Source of the DNA: Lachnospiraceae bacterium
Lineage (GTDB): Bacteria; Bacillota; Clostridia; Lachnospirales; Lachnospiraceae
Direction: 5' to 3'
DNA: 64,000 nt
Assembly: GCA_017539565.1 (NCBI GenBank)
Contig: JAFYCS010000040.1
Span: 1-64,000, forward strand
In this document: one piece after another, positions 55,354-64,000 of the stretch
How the letters are laid out: each line of letters opens with the position of its first letter
Numbering within the stretch: the first letter of the stretch is position 1
Notes under the pieces: generated by a model
The model's database searches: none
What the model was told of the DNA's origin: nothing
Seen by the model: the letters and a program-made list of their open reading frames with translations, nothing else
Translations under genes and position numbers: made by a program

Positions 55354-55605
55354 ATGGAAGATAAAAGATACTGCAGGAAATGTCTGCTCAAGGACTTTGA
55401 TGAAGAACAGTATCGCAGCCTTATAAAAAAAGAGCTGGACTGGATGGATACCGAAATGAGGGCGCCGGATGACATATATGCCCGGCGCCTCCGGATATGC
55501 GGTGATTGTGAAAAACTGAATCAGGGCACATGTGCAGCCTGCGGTTGCTATGTAGAGCTGAGGGCGGCGGCCCGCAAGGCATCCTGCCCGCATAAGAAAT
55601 GGTAA
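55354..55605 (+). CDS. Small cysteine-rich protein, DUF6171-like
   Basis: An 83-residue protein with two zinc-binding-like clusters: CRKC near the N-terminus, and CGDCEKLNQGTCAACGCY plus a final CPHKKW in the C-terminal half. Between them lies a helical segment (DEEQYRSLIKKELDWM). This is the pattern of DUF6171 proteins of clostridia, whose function is unknown. The GTG at 55351 is in frame; ATG 55354 is preferred. It lies 19 bp after the arabinofuranosidase gene and 26 bp before the kinase, so it is co-transcribed with the arabinose genes; any link to that pathway is unproven. Confidence 0.75.
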   Translation: MEDKRYCRKCLLKDFDEEQYRSLIKKELDWMDTEMRAPDDIYARRLRICGDCEKLNQGTCAACGCYVELRAAARKASCPHKKW

Positions 55606-55631
55606 TCTTATAATTCACTAGGAGGAACAAG

Positions 55632-57230
55632 ATGGACAAAGAACAGATAAAGAGCGCTATCGAAAGCGGACGCACTGCTCTGGGAATAGAGCTGGGCAGC
55701 ACACGTATCAAGGCATGTCTTATCAATGATGAGCATCTGCCCATAGCCGCAGGTGAGTATACCTGGGAGAACAGGCTGGAGAACGGCATCTGGACTTATC
55801 ATATGGATGATGACATCATCAAGGGTATCCAGAGCTGCTATGCTGATCTGGCTGCAAATGTAAAGAAGGAATACGGAACAGAGCTTACTACGGTAGGAGC
55901 CATCGGTGTATCGGCAATGATGCACGGATACCTGCCTTTTGATAAAGACTGGAACCAGCTGGCTGAATTCCGCACCTGGAGAAATACCATCACCGGTGAA
56001 GCGGCAGAGAAGCTGACCGGACTCTTCGGATTCAATATCCCCCAGCGCTGGAGTATCGCTCATCTGTATCAGGCAGCTCTCAATAAGGAAGAGCATCTTC
56101 CCAAACTGGCTCATCTCACCACTCTGGCAGGCTATATTCACTACCGTCTGACAGGTGAGAACGTGATGGGCGTGGGTGAAGCTTCCGGTATGTTCCCTAT
56201 TGATTCCTATAAGATGGATTATGACAGCGATATGGCATTCAAGTTTGACGCACTTATCGATGATTACTATGACTGGAGATTAAAGGATGTACTGCCTAAG
56301 GTACTGGTTGCCGGCGAAGATGCAGGAAAGCTTACCGAAGAAGGCGCTAAGTTCCTTGATCCTTCGGGCAAGCTTAAGAGCGGTATTCCCTGCGCTCCCT
56401 GCGAAGGTGATGCAGGAACCGGTATGGTCGCTACCAATGCAGTGCGCGTAAAGACCGGTAACGTTTCCGCAGGTACTTCCGACTTTGCAATGGTAGTATT
56501 GGAGAAGCCGGTAGGTCTGCATGAAGAGCTTGATATGGTAACTACTCCTTCAGGTCTTCCCGTTGCGATGGTACACTGCAACAACTGTACTTCGGATATC
56601 AATGCATGGGCCGGACTGTTTAAGGATTTTGCAAAGGCAGCAGGCGTGGAGATCTCCACCAACGATCTGTACACCACACTGTTTAAGTCTGCACTGGAAG
56701 GTGATAAGGATGCAGGCGGACTGGTACCTTTCAACTATATCTCCGGTGAAGGTGTGACCAAGTTGGACAGCGGACGTCCTATCTTTATCCGTAAGCAGGA
56801 TGCAAAGCTTTCACTTGCAAACTTCATGCGTGCAAATCTTATGTCTGCAATGGCAACTCTTGCGATAGGTATGGAGATACTTACAAAGCAGGAGAAGGTT
56901 GAGATAGCTTCGCTTATGGGACACGGCGGATACTTCAAGACTCCCGGTGTAGGACAGACCATTCTTTCCGCAGCAACCGGTACCGCCGTATCCGTTATGG
57001 AGAGTGCAGGCGAAGGAGGACCTTACGGAATGGCTCTTCTGGCTGCATACCTCATCAATAAGAAAGCGGATGAGACACTTGAGGATTATCTTGATAAGAA
57101 AGTATTCGCATCTGCAAAGATAGAGACTCTTATGGCTGATAAGGCTGATGTGGAAGGCTTCAGCGCTTTCCTTGAGGATTATAAAAAAGCACTGGCTGTT
57201 GAGAAGGCAGCAGTAGAAAGCGTAGGTTGA
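55632..57230 (+). CDS. FGGY-family carbohydrate kinase, probable ribulokinase
   Basis: A 532-residue sugar kinase. The N-terminal phosphate loop [15 protein letters not shown] and the FGGY pattern are visible, with [43 protein letters not shown] and the C-terminal [25 protein letters not shown]. Gene context (arabinofuranosidase upstream, L-ribulose-5-phosphate 4-epimerase 4 bp downstream) points to L-ribulokinase (AraB role), but the sequence alone is equally compatible with a xylulokinase-like enzyme. AGGAGG precedes the ATG. No arabinose isomerase gene lies in this window, so that step must be encoded elsewhere. Confidence 0.85.
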   Translation: MDKEQIKSAIESGRTALGIELGSTRIKACLINDEHLPIAAGEYTWENRLENGIWTYHMDDDIIKGIQSCYADLAANVKKEYGTELTTVGAIGVSAMMHGYLPFDKDWNQLAEFRTWRNTITGEAAEKLTGLFGFNIPQRWSIAHLYQAALNKEEHLPKLAHLTTLAGYIHYRLTGENVMGVGEASGMFPIDSYKMDYDSDMAFKFDALIDDYYDWRLKDVLPKVLVAGEDAGKLTEEGAKFLDPSGKLKSGIPCAPCEGDAGTGMVATNAVRVKTGNVSAGTSDFAMVVLEKPVGLHEELDMVTTPSGLPVAMVHCNNCTSDINAWAGLFKDFAKAAGVEISTNDLYTTLFKSALEGDKDAGGLVPFNYISGEGVTKLDSGRPIFIRKQDAKLSLANFMRANLMSAMATLAIGMEILTKQEKVEIASLMGHGGYFKTPGVGQTILSAATGTAVSVMESAGEGGPYGMALLAAYLINKKADETLEDYLDKKVFASAKIETLMADKADVEGFSAFLEDYKKALAVEKAAVESVG

Positions 57231-57234
57231 TCAA

Positions 57235-57933
57235 ATGCTGGAAGAATTAAAAAAAGAAGTATACGAAGCAAACATGCTGCTTCCCAAATATAACCTGGTA
57301 ACTTTTACCTGGGGTAATGTCAGCGGCATTGACCGTGAGAAGGGACTGGTAGTCATCAAACCTTCAGGTGTGGATTATGAGATAATGAAGCCGGAAGATA
57401 TGGTAGTCCTTGATCTTAAGACCGGTGAGAGAGTTGAAGGAAAACTTAATCCTTCATCCGATACGCCTACCCATCTGGAACTGTATCGTGCATTTCCGAA
57501 TATAGGCGGCGTGGTGCATACCCACTCACCTTATGCAACAAGCTGGGCTCAGGCAGGAAGGGATATCCCCTGCTACGGCACCACCCATGCGGATTATTTT
57601 TACGGATCTATTCCGTGTCTGCGTGTGCTTACAAAAGATGAGATAGAAGATGCCTACGAAGAAAATACAGGACATCTGATAGTTAACGAGTTTGGAGCAA
57701 AGGGACTGGATTATGCAGCTGTACCTGCATGTCTGTGCAAGAATCACGGACCCTTCGCCTGGGGCAAAAGCACACACGAAGCAGTCCACAATGCAGTGGT
57801 ACTTGAGGAAGTTGCAAAGATGGCACTGCGTACTGAGGTGATCAAGCCTGACGTCAAGCCTGCTCCCCAGGAACTGCAGGATAAGCATTACTACCGCAAG
57901 CACGGTGCGAATGCCTACTACGGACAGAACTGA
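57235..57933 (+). CDS. araD: L-ribulose-5-phosphate 4-epimerase
   Basis: A 232-residue class II aldolase-fold epimerase that converts L-ribulose-5-phosphate to D-xylulose-5-phosphate. Diagnostic parts are [55 protein letters not shown] with the zinc histidines, and [25 protein letters not shown] with the third His. The length is normal. It begins 4 bp after the kinase stop without its own clear ribosome binding site, so it is probably translated by coupling. A terminator follows 14 bp after the stop. Confidence 0.95.
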   Translation: MLEELKKEVYEANMLLPKYNLVTFTWGNVSGIDREKGLVVIKPSGVDYEIMKPEDMVVLDLKTGERVEGKLNPSSDTPTHLELYRAFPNIGGVVHTHSPYATSWAQAGRDIPCYGTTHADYFYGSIPCLRVLTKDEIEDAYEENTGHLIVNEFGAKGLDYAAVPACLCKNHGPFAWGKSTHEAVHNAVVLEEVAKMALRTEVIKPDVKPAPQELQDKHYYRKHGANAYYGQN

Positions 57934-57947
57934 TAAGCGGATATGTA

Positions 57948-57976
57948 AAACGGCGGCAATTCACATGCCGCCGTTT
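57948..57976 (+). terminator. Terminator after araD
   Basis: AAACGGCGGCA (57948-57958) pairs with TGCCGCCGTTT (57966-57976), a perfect 11-bp stem, followed by a short T-rich stretch (ATATGTTAATATT). Confidence 0.8.
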
Positions 57977-58012
57977 ATATGTTAATATTACAGTGTTATC
58001 TGAGGGGGGATC

Positions 58013-58528
58013 ATGAAAGAAAATTGGTCAAAAACGGATAAATACGGAAAGATCAGGCTGGTTATCCTGCTTCTGATCTGTTTATGGTGTGCATATTGTG
58101 TCATCGCATACAGTTATGAGATCTATAATCTGGAAGTAAGCAGCAATCTTATTGATGTAAAGAATATGGGGCCAATGCTGATCGACGGTTCGGACTTTAC
58201 AGGCATTTTTAAACTGATCGGTACCGGCAGTAATATAATGGTCGTATCGGCAGTATTGGGTATATACGGTCTGGCTACTGCTGTGATGTGCCTGGTACCT
58301 CTTATACTGTTCTGGTTCATAGGAATAAGGAGAGCGGAGTTTGTAAGTTTATCAGAAGCCGAGCTGGCAAAGAATATCTGTGGTATCGGAGGAGTGATAA
58401 GCCTGATCGGAGGGATACTTATAACCCGCTTCAACGGCAGGATGCCCGCTGTTTTTCTTACGCTTATATGGCTGCTCCCGTCATTTATTATCGTTGTAAT
58501 ACCGCTCCGTAAAAAAATCGAACAATGA
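58013..58528 (+). CDS. Four-helix membrane protein, paralogue of the protein at 19270
   Basis: A 171-residue protein with hydrophobic segments at about 15-36, 75-105, 120-138 and 145-165. The N-terminal motif YGKIRLVILLLICLW matches AAKIRLVIFALIMLW in the 171-residue protein at 19270-19785, with the same spacing between helices. No catalytic motif is seen. GAGGGGGG lies just upstream of the ATG. It is followed after 10 bp by the first of three lipoprotein genes, so it may share their transcript. The function is unknown; the fact that two copies exist in one 64-kb region suggests a lineage-specific family. Confidence 0.75.
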   Translation: MKENWSKTDKYGKIRLVILLLICLWCAYCVIAYSYEIYNLEVSSNLIDVKNMGPMLIDGSDFTGIFKLIGTGSNIMVVSAVLGIYGLATAVMCLVPLILFWFIGIRRAEFVSLSEAELAKNICGIGGVISLIGGILITRFNGRMPAVFLTLIWLLPSFIIVVIPLRKKIEQ

Positions 58529-58538
58529 GGTAAAAAAC

Positions 58539-59546
58539 ATGACGTACAAAAAGCTTATTCTGACAGGACTTCTGGCAGCCGCCACACTGACTGCCTGTAC
58601 AACCGAAACTACGCAGCAGGGCCGCGGTCCGTATGAGGCACCGGAAGAGGAGGAGCCGACAGCTACCCCCATTCCCACACCGACGGAAGAACCTATAGAT
58701 CCCGGGGTGATCGATGAGCCGCCGGAGATAGAGTATGAGGATATGGAGATCACGATCGAGAACCACAGGCTGGAGGCGGAAGACCGTGGTATAAACGGAA
58801 GTAATGAATTTCCTTATGCGTATACAACCTATCAGCAGCTGATATTAAGTGATACATCCATAGACCAATGGCCGGATCTGTACCGTGAATTGGAATATGA
58901 GAATCTGGCGGTATATCACGATGCCCTCCAAAAATTCGGAGACGCATACGAATGGGCGGATCAGATGGATGAAAGTATCAGAATGTCTGCAAATTGCTGT
59001 GAAGCTGACACTTTTATATACAGGGCAGATGAGAGAATGCTCTGTTACGGTACTTCTTATTACGCAATGTATAACGGGCCCCATCCTACGATGTGGAGAA
59101 CCTTTACCTGCTTTGATCCCCAGGACGGAAAGAAGCTTGAACTGTCTGATGTTATCTATGAAACAGATACGGCTAAATTAACAGGCATAATCTGGGATAA
59201 TCTTGTGGCTGAAGCCTGGGGCGATGATTTTGATCCTGATGAAGAACAGGAAAGGGATATCAGGAGTAAGATAGAGGACATAATCGATAACGGCGATCTG
59301 GTATGGGGTATGGATGATAAGGCACTGCTCATATCCTTTGATTCAGATGCCTTAATGTCTTATGCATTCGGACCGTTTTCCGCTGAGATAAATTTAGAGG
59401 ATTATCCCGATCTGGTATATGAATGGTATCTTCCGCAGGAATGCTCTCCTGTGGGCGGACGCGTAAGCGAAACAGATTGCGAAACAGAGAGCTGGAATCT
59501 GACAGATATCCTAAATTATTTAAGCGTTCTTATGGGCAGGGAATAA
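58539..59546 (+). CDS. Lipoprotein with DUF3298/RsiV-like domain (second copy)
   Basis: A 335-residue lipoprotein, lipobox LTAC with Cys20, then a Pro/Thr/Glu linker (about 25-55). The core has YYAMYNGPHPTMWRTFTCFD and KLELSDVIYETDTAKLTG, the same DUF3298 pattern as the lipoprotein at 44120, and EDYPDLVYEWYLP at the end of the domain. Just after the lipid anchor it carries GRGPYE, matching ESRGLYE in the next lipoprotein. The fold is used for lysozyme binding in RsiV, but no anti-sigma part is present. The start has GAGG upstream. It is the first of three consecutive lipoprotein genes. Confidence 0.82.
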   Translation: MTYKKLILTGLLAAATLTACTTETTQQGRGPYEAPEEEEPTATPIPTPTEEPIDPGVIDEPPEIEYEDMEITIENHRLEAEDRGINGSNEFPYAYTTYQQLILSDTSIDQWPDLYRELEYENLAVYHDALQKFGDAYEWADQMDESIRMSANCCEADTFIYRADERMLCYGTSYYAMYNGPHPTMWRTFTCFDPQDGKKLELSDVIYETDTAKLTGIIWDNLVAEAWGDDFDPDEEQERDIRSKIEDIIDNGDLVWGMDDKALLISFDSDALMSYAFGPFSAEINLEDYPDLVYEWYLPQECSPVGGRVSETDCETESWNLTDILNYLSVLMGRE

Positions 59547-59567
59547 AGGATGTTTTGGAGGAGGTTT

Positions 59568-61280
59568 ATGAAAAAGACTACAGTCAGAGCGGGTGGAATA
59601 TTATTATCGGCTATCCTGCTGTGTGCATGCAACGGTAATGATCATGAAAGCAGGGGGCTTTATGAAGGCACCGATGTTAAGCCTACGGAAATTATTGAAA
59701 AACCGGAGGTGACACCCACACCTTCTGATCCCGAGCCTGAACCGGAGCCTGAAGCAAAGGGAGAATGGAGTGACTACTTTGCAAACGGTGAGGTGATACA
59801 TAACGGAAATGACACCGTACTGATAGGGGACAGGCTGTATTTCAGGATATACGATCCCATGGCTGTAAGCAGGACCCAGGTAGGAAGTAATAACTTTCTG
59901 GGATATGATAACGTGGAATATGGTTCCGACCTGATGTATTACGACTATAAGAATGATAAGGTTGTCAAAGTTGCGACCGTTTACGGAAGCGGGAAGCTGT
60001 ATGCGACCGAAGAAGGATTTCTGATAAGGGGCAGAGATGATAAATGCAATCTTATCAGGCCAAACGGTATAGAAGAATTTGATTATTATGAAGGTGTACC
60101 CGTGGGCGTATCCGATGACGGGAAATATGCAGCAATAGACATAACCGGGAAAAACGGATGTTATACAACGCGTATTTACAGCGGAGGAAAGATGATAGCA
60201 GATCCGCATGATACACTGAACGGATCGGAATATGTGGGATTTGTCGGTGATACTATGATCTTTCGCCGTGCGGATGATTCGGCTATATATAAGCTTTACA
60301 GTCTGAACCCTGACGGTGAAGTAAAATGTCTGGGAGAGCTTTATGACTATGATGGGGAATTCTATCCTTTATTTCCCGAGCCCTATGACTTTGTTACCAA
60401 TGGCAGTGACTTTGCTATTGCCTGCGGATACCGCGACGGTGCTCCCCGTTATCTCTGTGCCAGCATCATCTATACGGGAAATGCGGACAGTGAGAACAGT
60501 GTTTCCCCGATGGAAACATTTGAGGACAGTATTGAAAGAAGCTTATATGTTGATGAGGATAATAATATCCTCTGGGGAGAGCATGCTCCGGATGAAGTGG
60601 GGATGAGTGAGGGAAAGCACGGTACCGTGGTCTGCTATACGGACAGCGAAAATTATACCCCGGTTTCCTTTGATGATTATATCTTCTGGCCGGAAGAGGA
60701 AGATGCCCTCTTTTATAAATGGGATTTTGTTCAGGAAGCATTTAAATATGATAATAAGATATTTATGACATATGTGGATGCCAGCAGGAATCCCGATGAA
60801 GATTACAGCTCGTATATGGCATTCGATCTTTCGTCCATCAGGCATATAATGTTTGATCTGGATGATATGAAAGACGGGAAAGCTGCAATCTACTCTTTTG
60901 ATACACAGTATTCTTTTTCCTGGGATCATGGCGGATTTACACTGGATGATCTGCAGGGTGAATGGATAGTTGATAAGCTGTATGTTGAAGGTAACGAAGA
61001 AGTGCCGGCCGATCATGGATACAGTTATACCTTTGTGGTGGACGGTGACAAGGCACGTATGATATATGAAAACGGAAATAACCGTTCCGAAACAGAGGCG
61101 GTACTCGTTACGGATGATGAGACCATATACGAAGGCATTTTATTTGCGGTACCGGATGATCCGTCGGAGCAGGAGTATGAGGTGGTGACATGTTATCAGG
61201 GCACTATAGAGCTTTCTGTGCGATACGTTTATGACGGAGGCTGCATCGGATCCTGGTATGCATACTGTCATGAAAAATAA
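59568..61280 (+). CDS. Large lipoprotein with C-terminal lipocalin-like domain
   Basis: A 570-residue lipoprotein. The signal peptide (MKKTTVRAGGILLSAILLCA) ends at Cys21, followed by DHESRGLYEG and an acidic Pro-rich linker with PEPEPEPEAKG. The central 380 residues look like repeated beta-strands with GDRLYFRIY and YATEEGFLIRGRDDK, possibly a propeller. The last 110 residues (DDLQGEWIVDKLYVEGNEE onward) resemble a lipocalin-like ligand-binding barrel. The open frame starts at 59550, but ATG 59568 is chosen because GGAGGAGG lies directly before it. The function is unknown. It is 21 bp after the previous lipoprotein gene. Confidence 0.8.
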   Translation: MKKTTVRAGGILLSAILLCACNGNDHESRGLYEGTDVKPTEIIEKPEVTPTPSDPEPEPEPEAKGEWSDYFANGEVIHNGNDTVLIGDRLYFRIYDPMAVSRTQVGSNNFLGYDNVEYGSDLMYYDYKNDKVVKVATVYGSGKLYATEEGFLIRGRDDKCNLIRPNGIEEFDYYEGVPVGVSDDGKYAAIDITGKNGCYTTRIYSGGKMIADPHDTLNGSEYVGFVGDTMIFRRADDSAIYKLYSLNPDGEVKCLGELYDYDGEFYPLFPEPYDFVTNGSDFAIACGYRDGAPRYLCASIIYTGNADSENSVSPMETFEDSIERSLYVDEDNNILWGEHAPDEVGMSEGKHGTVVCYTDSENYTPVSFDDYIFWPEEEDALFYKWDFVQEAFKYDNKIFMTYVDASRNPDEDYSSYMAFDLSSIRHIMFDLDDMKDGKAAIYSFDTQYSFSWDHGGFTLDDLQGEWIVDKLYVEGNEEVPADHGYSYTFVVDGDKARMIYENGNNRSETEAVLVTDDETIYEGILFAVPDDPSEQEYEVVTCYQGTIELSVRYVYDGGCIGSWYAYCHEK

Positions 61281-61292
61281 AACGGAGGTTTA

Positions 61293-62183
61293 ATGAAAGA
61301 GCAGATCATATCATATGTTATCATGCCGGCAGCAGTCCTGCTGTTATGCGGATGTACAAATACTGCAGCCATACCGGCACAGGAGAATACGTATGATAAC
61401 ACAGAAATTACCATAGATGATGATTCCGGCAGCAGCGGAGATAATGCAGGATCAGTTGCAGAAAAACCGTCGGAAACGGAAGAAATGCAAACAGAAACAG
61501 ATGCAGATGAGATAACGGGGACGGATAGTGATATCCCTGCAGATGACAAGGAGGAAGAGAGTATGAAAGATCCGGTACTGTTGTATATGGGACATGCGAG
61601 TCTTCGCATAGTCACGGGAGAGAACAAAGTGATCTATATCGATCCCTTCTGCGGTGACGGTTATGATCTGTCTGCGGATATGATACTGCAGACCCATGAC
61701 CATTACGATCATAAAGACCTGTCCAGGATAAGCAGCAGAAATGACGACTGTGTAGTGATAACCCAGAAAGAAGCACTGGCAGGCGGTACACATCAGAGCT
61801 TTGAAACGGAGTATGTCCGGGTGGAAGCTGTTGAAGCCGGATATAATAAGAATCACAATGTCAACAGCTGCGTCGGATACATACTTACATTCAGTAACGA
61901 TGTGAGTCTTTATATAAGCGGTGATACATCAAAGACAGAGCAGATGGCGGAACTGGCAGACAGAAATCTTGATTACGCTTTTTACTGCTGTGACGGTGTA
62001 TACAATATGGATGTTGCGGAAGCTTCCGAATGCGCTGCTTTAGTAGGAGCAAAGGTGAACATCCCGTATCACAGCGGGCCGGCAGATAAAACTCTTTTTG
62101 ATATGGATAATGCAAAGAAATTTAATGTACCCGGCGCATATATTTTAACGCCGGGTACGGAACTGGTACTTGAAAAGCCTTAA
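61293..62183 (+). CDS. Lipoprotein with metallo-beta-lactamase-fold domain (UlaG-like)
   Basis: A 296-residue protein. A lipobox LCGC (Cys21) and an acidic linker up to about residue 90 precede a metallo-hydrolase domain: LLYMGHASLRIV, IYIDPFCGD, then THDHYDH at about 132-138 (the HxHxDH zinc motif) and SGDTSKTEQMAEL. NIPYHSGPADK supplies a late His. The pattern is that of UlaG-like MBL-fold hydrolases, but those are usually cytoplasmic, whereas this copy is predicted to be exported and lipid-anchored. The substrate is unknown. ACGGAGG lies upstream of the ATG. It ends 10 bp from the convergent GH8 gene. Confidence 0.85.
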   Translation: MKEQIISYVIMPAAVLLLCGCTNTAAIPAQENTYDNTEITIDDDSGSSGDNAGSVAEKPSETEEMQTETDADEITGTDSDIPADDKEEESMKDPVLLYMGHASLRIVTGENKVIYIDPFCGDGYDLSADMILQTHDHYDHKDLSRISSRNDDCVVITQKEALAGGTHQSFETEYVRVEAVEAGYNKNHNVNSCVGYILTFSNDVSLYISGDTSKTEQMAELADRNLDYAFYCCDGVYNMDVAEASECAALVGAKVNIPYHSGPADKTLFDMDNAKKFNVPGAYILTPGTELVLEKP

Positions 62184-62192
62184 GAGTAGTGA

Positions 62193-63302
62193 TCAGTATA
62201 CCTGATAAAAGCCGCCCAGCATCATAAGGCAGAAGAAGTACAGACAGTTATCGTAATAGCGGCGCTCTCCTTTACGCATAGGCGTGTTCCAGAAAGTGCG
62301 CAGGTAATCTTCTGCGTAGGGGCTGTCACTTGCGATGGATGCGGCTGCCAGTGTAGCGGTGATTGCAACGGGATGCATGGCAGGTACATCTGTGGGTGTA
62401 CCGTCGATCTGATAGGCCATGTAATCTTCGGCGGATATACCGTGGAAGAAATCCTGCAGCTGTGTTGCCACGGCTGCAGTCTCATCACGACGGCCGAACC
62501 ACAGGGTGTCCAGTGCAATGTTCATTGCCACGCGGTAAGCATCGGAATAGAAGCCGAAGTTCTTATGGAAACGGAATATGGGAGTGCCGTCATATGCGGC
62601 ATACTCTGCGCACATACCTGTCTTTGGATGTGCGCTTAATGCTATATATGCGCGGCTGTCTTCTGCGGCCTGTTTCCAGAATCCGCGGTCTGCTTCATCA
62701 GCGCGTTCCGCGAATACCTGATAGAAATGCGGCAGGTGATAACTGGGATCGGAGTAATCCGCTTCCGGTACAAAACGTATCAGATGATTATCAGGATCCC
62801 ACATAGCTCTTCCGCCGGGGACCAGTTCATCCTGGTGCAGACAGTGGCGCAGGATATCCTTTGCCTGTGCATCATAGTCAAATATCCCGTCGCCATTACC
62901 CCAGCGCGCTGCTGCCATAAATAATGCCATGGCAAAGTACTCTTCACCGTCGGGAGCAGGGCCTTCAAAATTGTGTTTTCCGTTAAGGTCAACGGACCAG
63001 GCAAAATATCCTGTATATTTACCGTCTTCCTGATACATGTAACGTTTGGAAAACTGCCACAGTCTGTCAAACAGATCTTTCCGGTCCATCTGTACGCACA
63101 TCATCATACCGTAGCTCATGCCTTCTGTCCGGGCGTCGATATTTCCGGTGTCTACCATACAGGCGCTGTCGGGATCGGTCTCATGAAAGAAGTTCTCTTC
63201 GGGATCGGAAAATATAGTCTCAAAGCAGGTGCTGATCCGTTCGTATACGGCTTCATCATCGATCCCTATACGTGTAAACATATTGGGATACTTTCTGTTC
63301 AT
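62193..63302 (-). CDS. GH8 reducing-end xylose-releasing exo-oligoxylanase
   Basis: A 369-residue glycoside hydrolase of family 8, without signal peptide, so intracellular. DARTEGMSYGMMM (about 56-68) carries the general-acid Glu; GYFAWSVDLNGKHNFEGPAPDGEEYFAMAL and HKNFGFYSDAYRVAMNIALD are further family motifs with the catalytic Asp. Length and motifs match Rex-type enzymes, which trim xylose from the reducing end of xylo-oligosaccharides. It fits with the GH51 arabinofuranosidase nearby in arabinoxylan oligosaccharide breakdown. AGGAGGA precedes the ATG. A partly visible gene lies 22 bp upstream, probably in the same operon. Confidence 0.92.
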   Translation of the reverse strand: MNRKYPNMFTRIGIDDEAVYERISTCFETIFSDPEENFFHETDPDSACMVDTGNIDARTEGMSYGMMMCVQMDRKDLFDRLWQFSKRYMYQEDGKYTGYFAWSVDLNGKHNFEGPAPDGEEYFAMALFMAAARWGNGDGIFDYDAQAKDILRHCLHQDELVPGGRAMWDPDNHLIRFVPEADYSDPSYHLPHFYQVFAERADEADRGFWKQAAEDSRAYIALSAHPKTGMCAEYAAYDGTPIFRFHKNFGFYSDAYRVAMNIALDTLWFGRRDETAAVATQLQDFFHGISAEDYMAYQIDGTPTDVPAMHPVAITATLAAASIASDSPYAEDYLRTFWNTPMRKGERRYYDNCLYFFCLMMLGGFYQVY

Positions 63303-63323
63303 TGCTTTGTCCTCCTGATATAT

Positions 63324-64000
63324 TTAATATATTTGCTTCTGCAGCTGCCATACCACATTACCGTCTGCATCTTCTATACGGGTAGCTTCGATTGTATCCG
63401 GATCTAAAGACATATCATGTATCATCACGCTGTTCTGGATGATCTTATAACCGGAATCCGTAGTGATCTCAAAGCGGAAGGTCAGGTCTTTGTCTATTTC
63501 AAGTCCCTTTTCCAATGTGATCTCTTCCTGGTTAAGAGCCTGCTGTGTGATGTCTAAGGTTTTGAGTTCACGTCCGGAGGTCATATATGTGACCATGACC
63601 TTGCTGACGCCGGCTTTGGGGATATTATGACTGCTGTCATAATCAAACATCACTGTATAAGCCCCGTCATATTTAAGCTTTCCGCCTGCAGTCTTCTCCG
63701 AATGGAAGCGGGAGGTTATTGCAGGGAAGGGGAAGAAGTCCCAGGCAAGCGATTCGGCGATATCTATGTTTTCACTTTTAAAGATACCTGCAGTTTTTAC
63801 AAAGACAGTAGCGTTCATAAGTTCATCAAAGATGCTGACATTGAAACGACCTGTATATGCGCCGGGCTCTGCTGTGTTCTTTTCCATGGGAACGCTGATC
63901 CCGTGTATGTCGAGGGTGACTTCCGTGTCATCAGCAAACTCTTTTAAATGTATATCCATAACGATATCTGCTGTTTTTGAATCGTAGTCTATGTTTTCAA
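63324..64000 (-). CDS. Uncharacterised protein, probable glycoside hydrolase C-terminal part (5' end outside window)
   Basis: The frame is open to the right edge: upstream of the Met at 63959 it reads ENIDYDSKTADIV without a stop, so the real start lies outside and at least 225 residues are visible. The visible part is beta-rich, with DTEVTLDIHGISVPMEKNT and a DGAYTVMFDYDSS segment, ending VVWQLQKQIY. Such accessory beta domains are common in large beta-galactosidase-like (GH2) enzymes, but no catalytic motif lies in the window, so the assignment is open. It precedes the GH8 gene by 22 bp, which suggests joint use in xylan or galactoside metabolism. Confidence 0.7.
   Translation of the reverse strand, partial: ENIDYDSKTADIVMDIHLKEFADDTEVTLDIHGISVPMEKNTAEPGAYTGRFNVSIFDELMNATVFVKTAGIFKSENIDIAESLAWDFFPFPAITSRFHSEKTAGGKLKYDGAYTVMFDYDSSHNIPKAGVSKVMVTYMTSGRELKTLDITQQALNQEEITLEKGLEIDKDLTFRFEITTDSGYKIIQNSVMIHDMSLDPDTIEATRIEDADGNVVWQLQKQIY

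Overview
The window is a chromosomal segment from a low-to-moderate GC Firmicute, most likely a Lachnospiraceae bacterium of the Butyrivibrio type. That call rests on the order yidD-rnpA-rpmH / origin / dnaA-dnaN-S4-recF-gyrB-gyrA, strong AGGAGG ribosome binding sites, TTGACA/TATAAT promoters, a class III fructose-bisphosphatase, and intracellular GH9, GH51 and GH8 enzymes typical of rumen and gut fibre degraders. It is an assignment by gene content, not by a sequence search.

Layout. 1-840: yidD-rnpA-rpmH on the minus strand with a clear promoter. 840-1240: replication origin with several DnaA boxes. 1241-10967: dnaA, dnaN, yaaA, recF, gyrB, two small membrane proteins and gyrA, tightly packed and partly overlapping. 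11070-12500: glutamine synthetase, flanked by two related palindromes. 12578-14895: a PadR-controlled operon (padR, a HAAS-like membrane protein, a DUF4097-like protein) with an operator inside its promoter. 14988-17032: ABC transporter operon with a 54-residue membrane protein. 17161-19184: LytTR two-component system. 19270-19785: a four-helix membrane protein with a paralogue at 58013.

19885-25371: a consensus promoter, a 22-codon leader ORF, an intrinsic terminator, then two zinc-ribbon ABC exporters flanking a DUF1854 protein; this looks like an attenuation-controlled exporter operon. 25380-28462 is the most unusual part: a tandem 27-bp repeat, a strong promoter, about 500 nt of densely structured non-coding sequence that includes five small hairpins spaced every 26-27 nt, then an unknown 147-residue protein, a ClpP-like serine protease and a soluble VirD4/TraG-like ATPase, closed by a 12-bp hairpin. 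No relaxase, integrase or other conjugation gene is present.

28517-34616: an acyltransferase with a zinc ribbon and a 1611-residue secreted repeat protein. 34628-37749: two MutS-type ATPases without mismatch-recognition domains. 37959-44102: a flavoprotein, fructose-bisphosphatase, a YdcF-like lipoprotein and a response regulator with GGDEF. 44120-49339: a lipoprotein and a heterodimeric ABC exporter. 49420-52975: a membrane-anchored protein, YwlG, an intracellular GH9 cellodextrinase and a PAP2 phosphatase. 53015-57933: a GAF protein on the minus strand, then an arabinose block (GH51 arabinofuranosidase, small cysteine-rich protein, FGGY kinase, ribulose-phosphate 4-epimerase). 58013-62183: a membrane protein and three lipoproteins. 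62193-64000: GH8 exo-oligoxylanase and a protein that runs off the window end.

Functional reading: the left third is replication and core metabolism; the middle is accessory (regulated exporters, the RNA/ClpP/VirD4 unit, surface protein); the right half is intracellular breakdown of plant oligosaccharides mixed with envelope lipoproteins.
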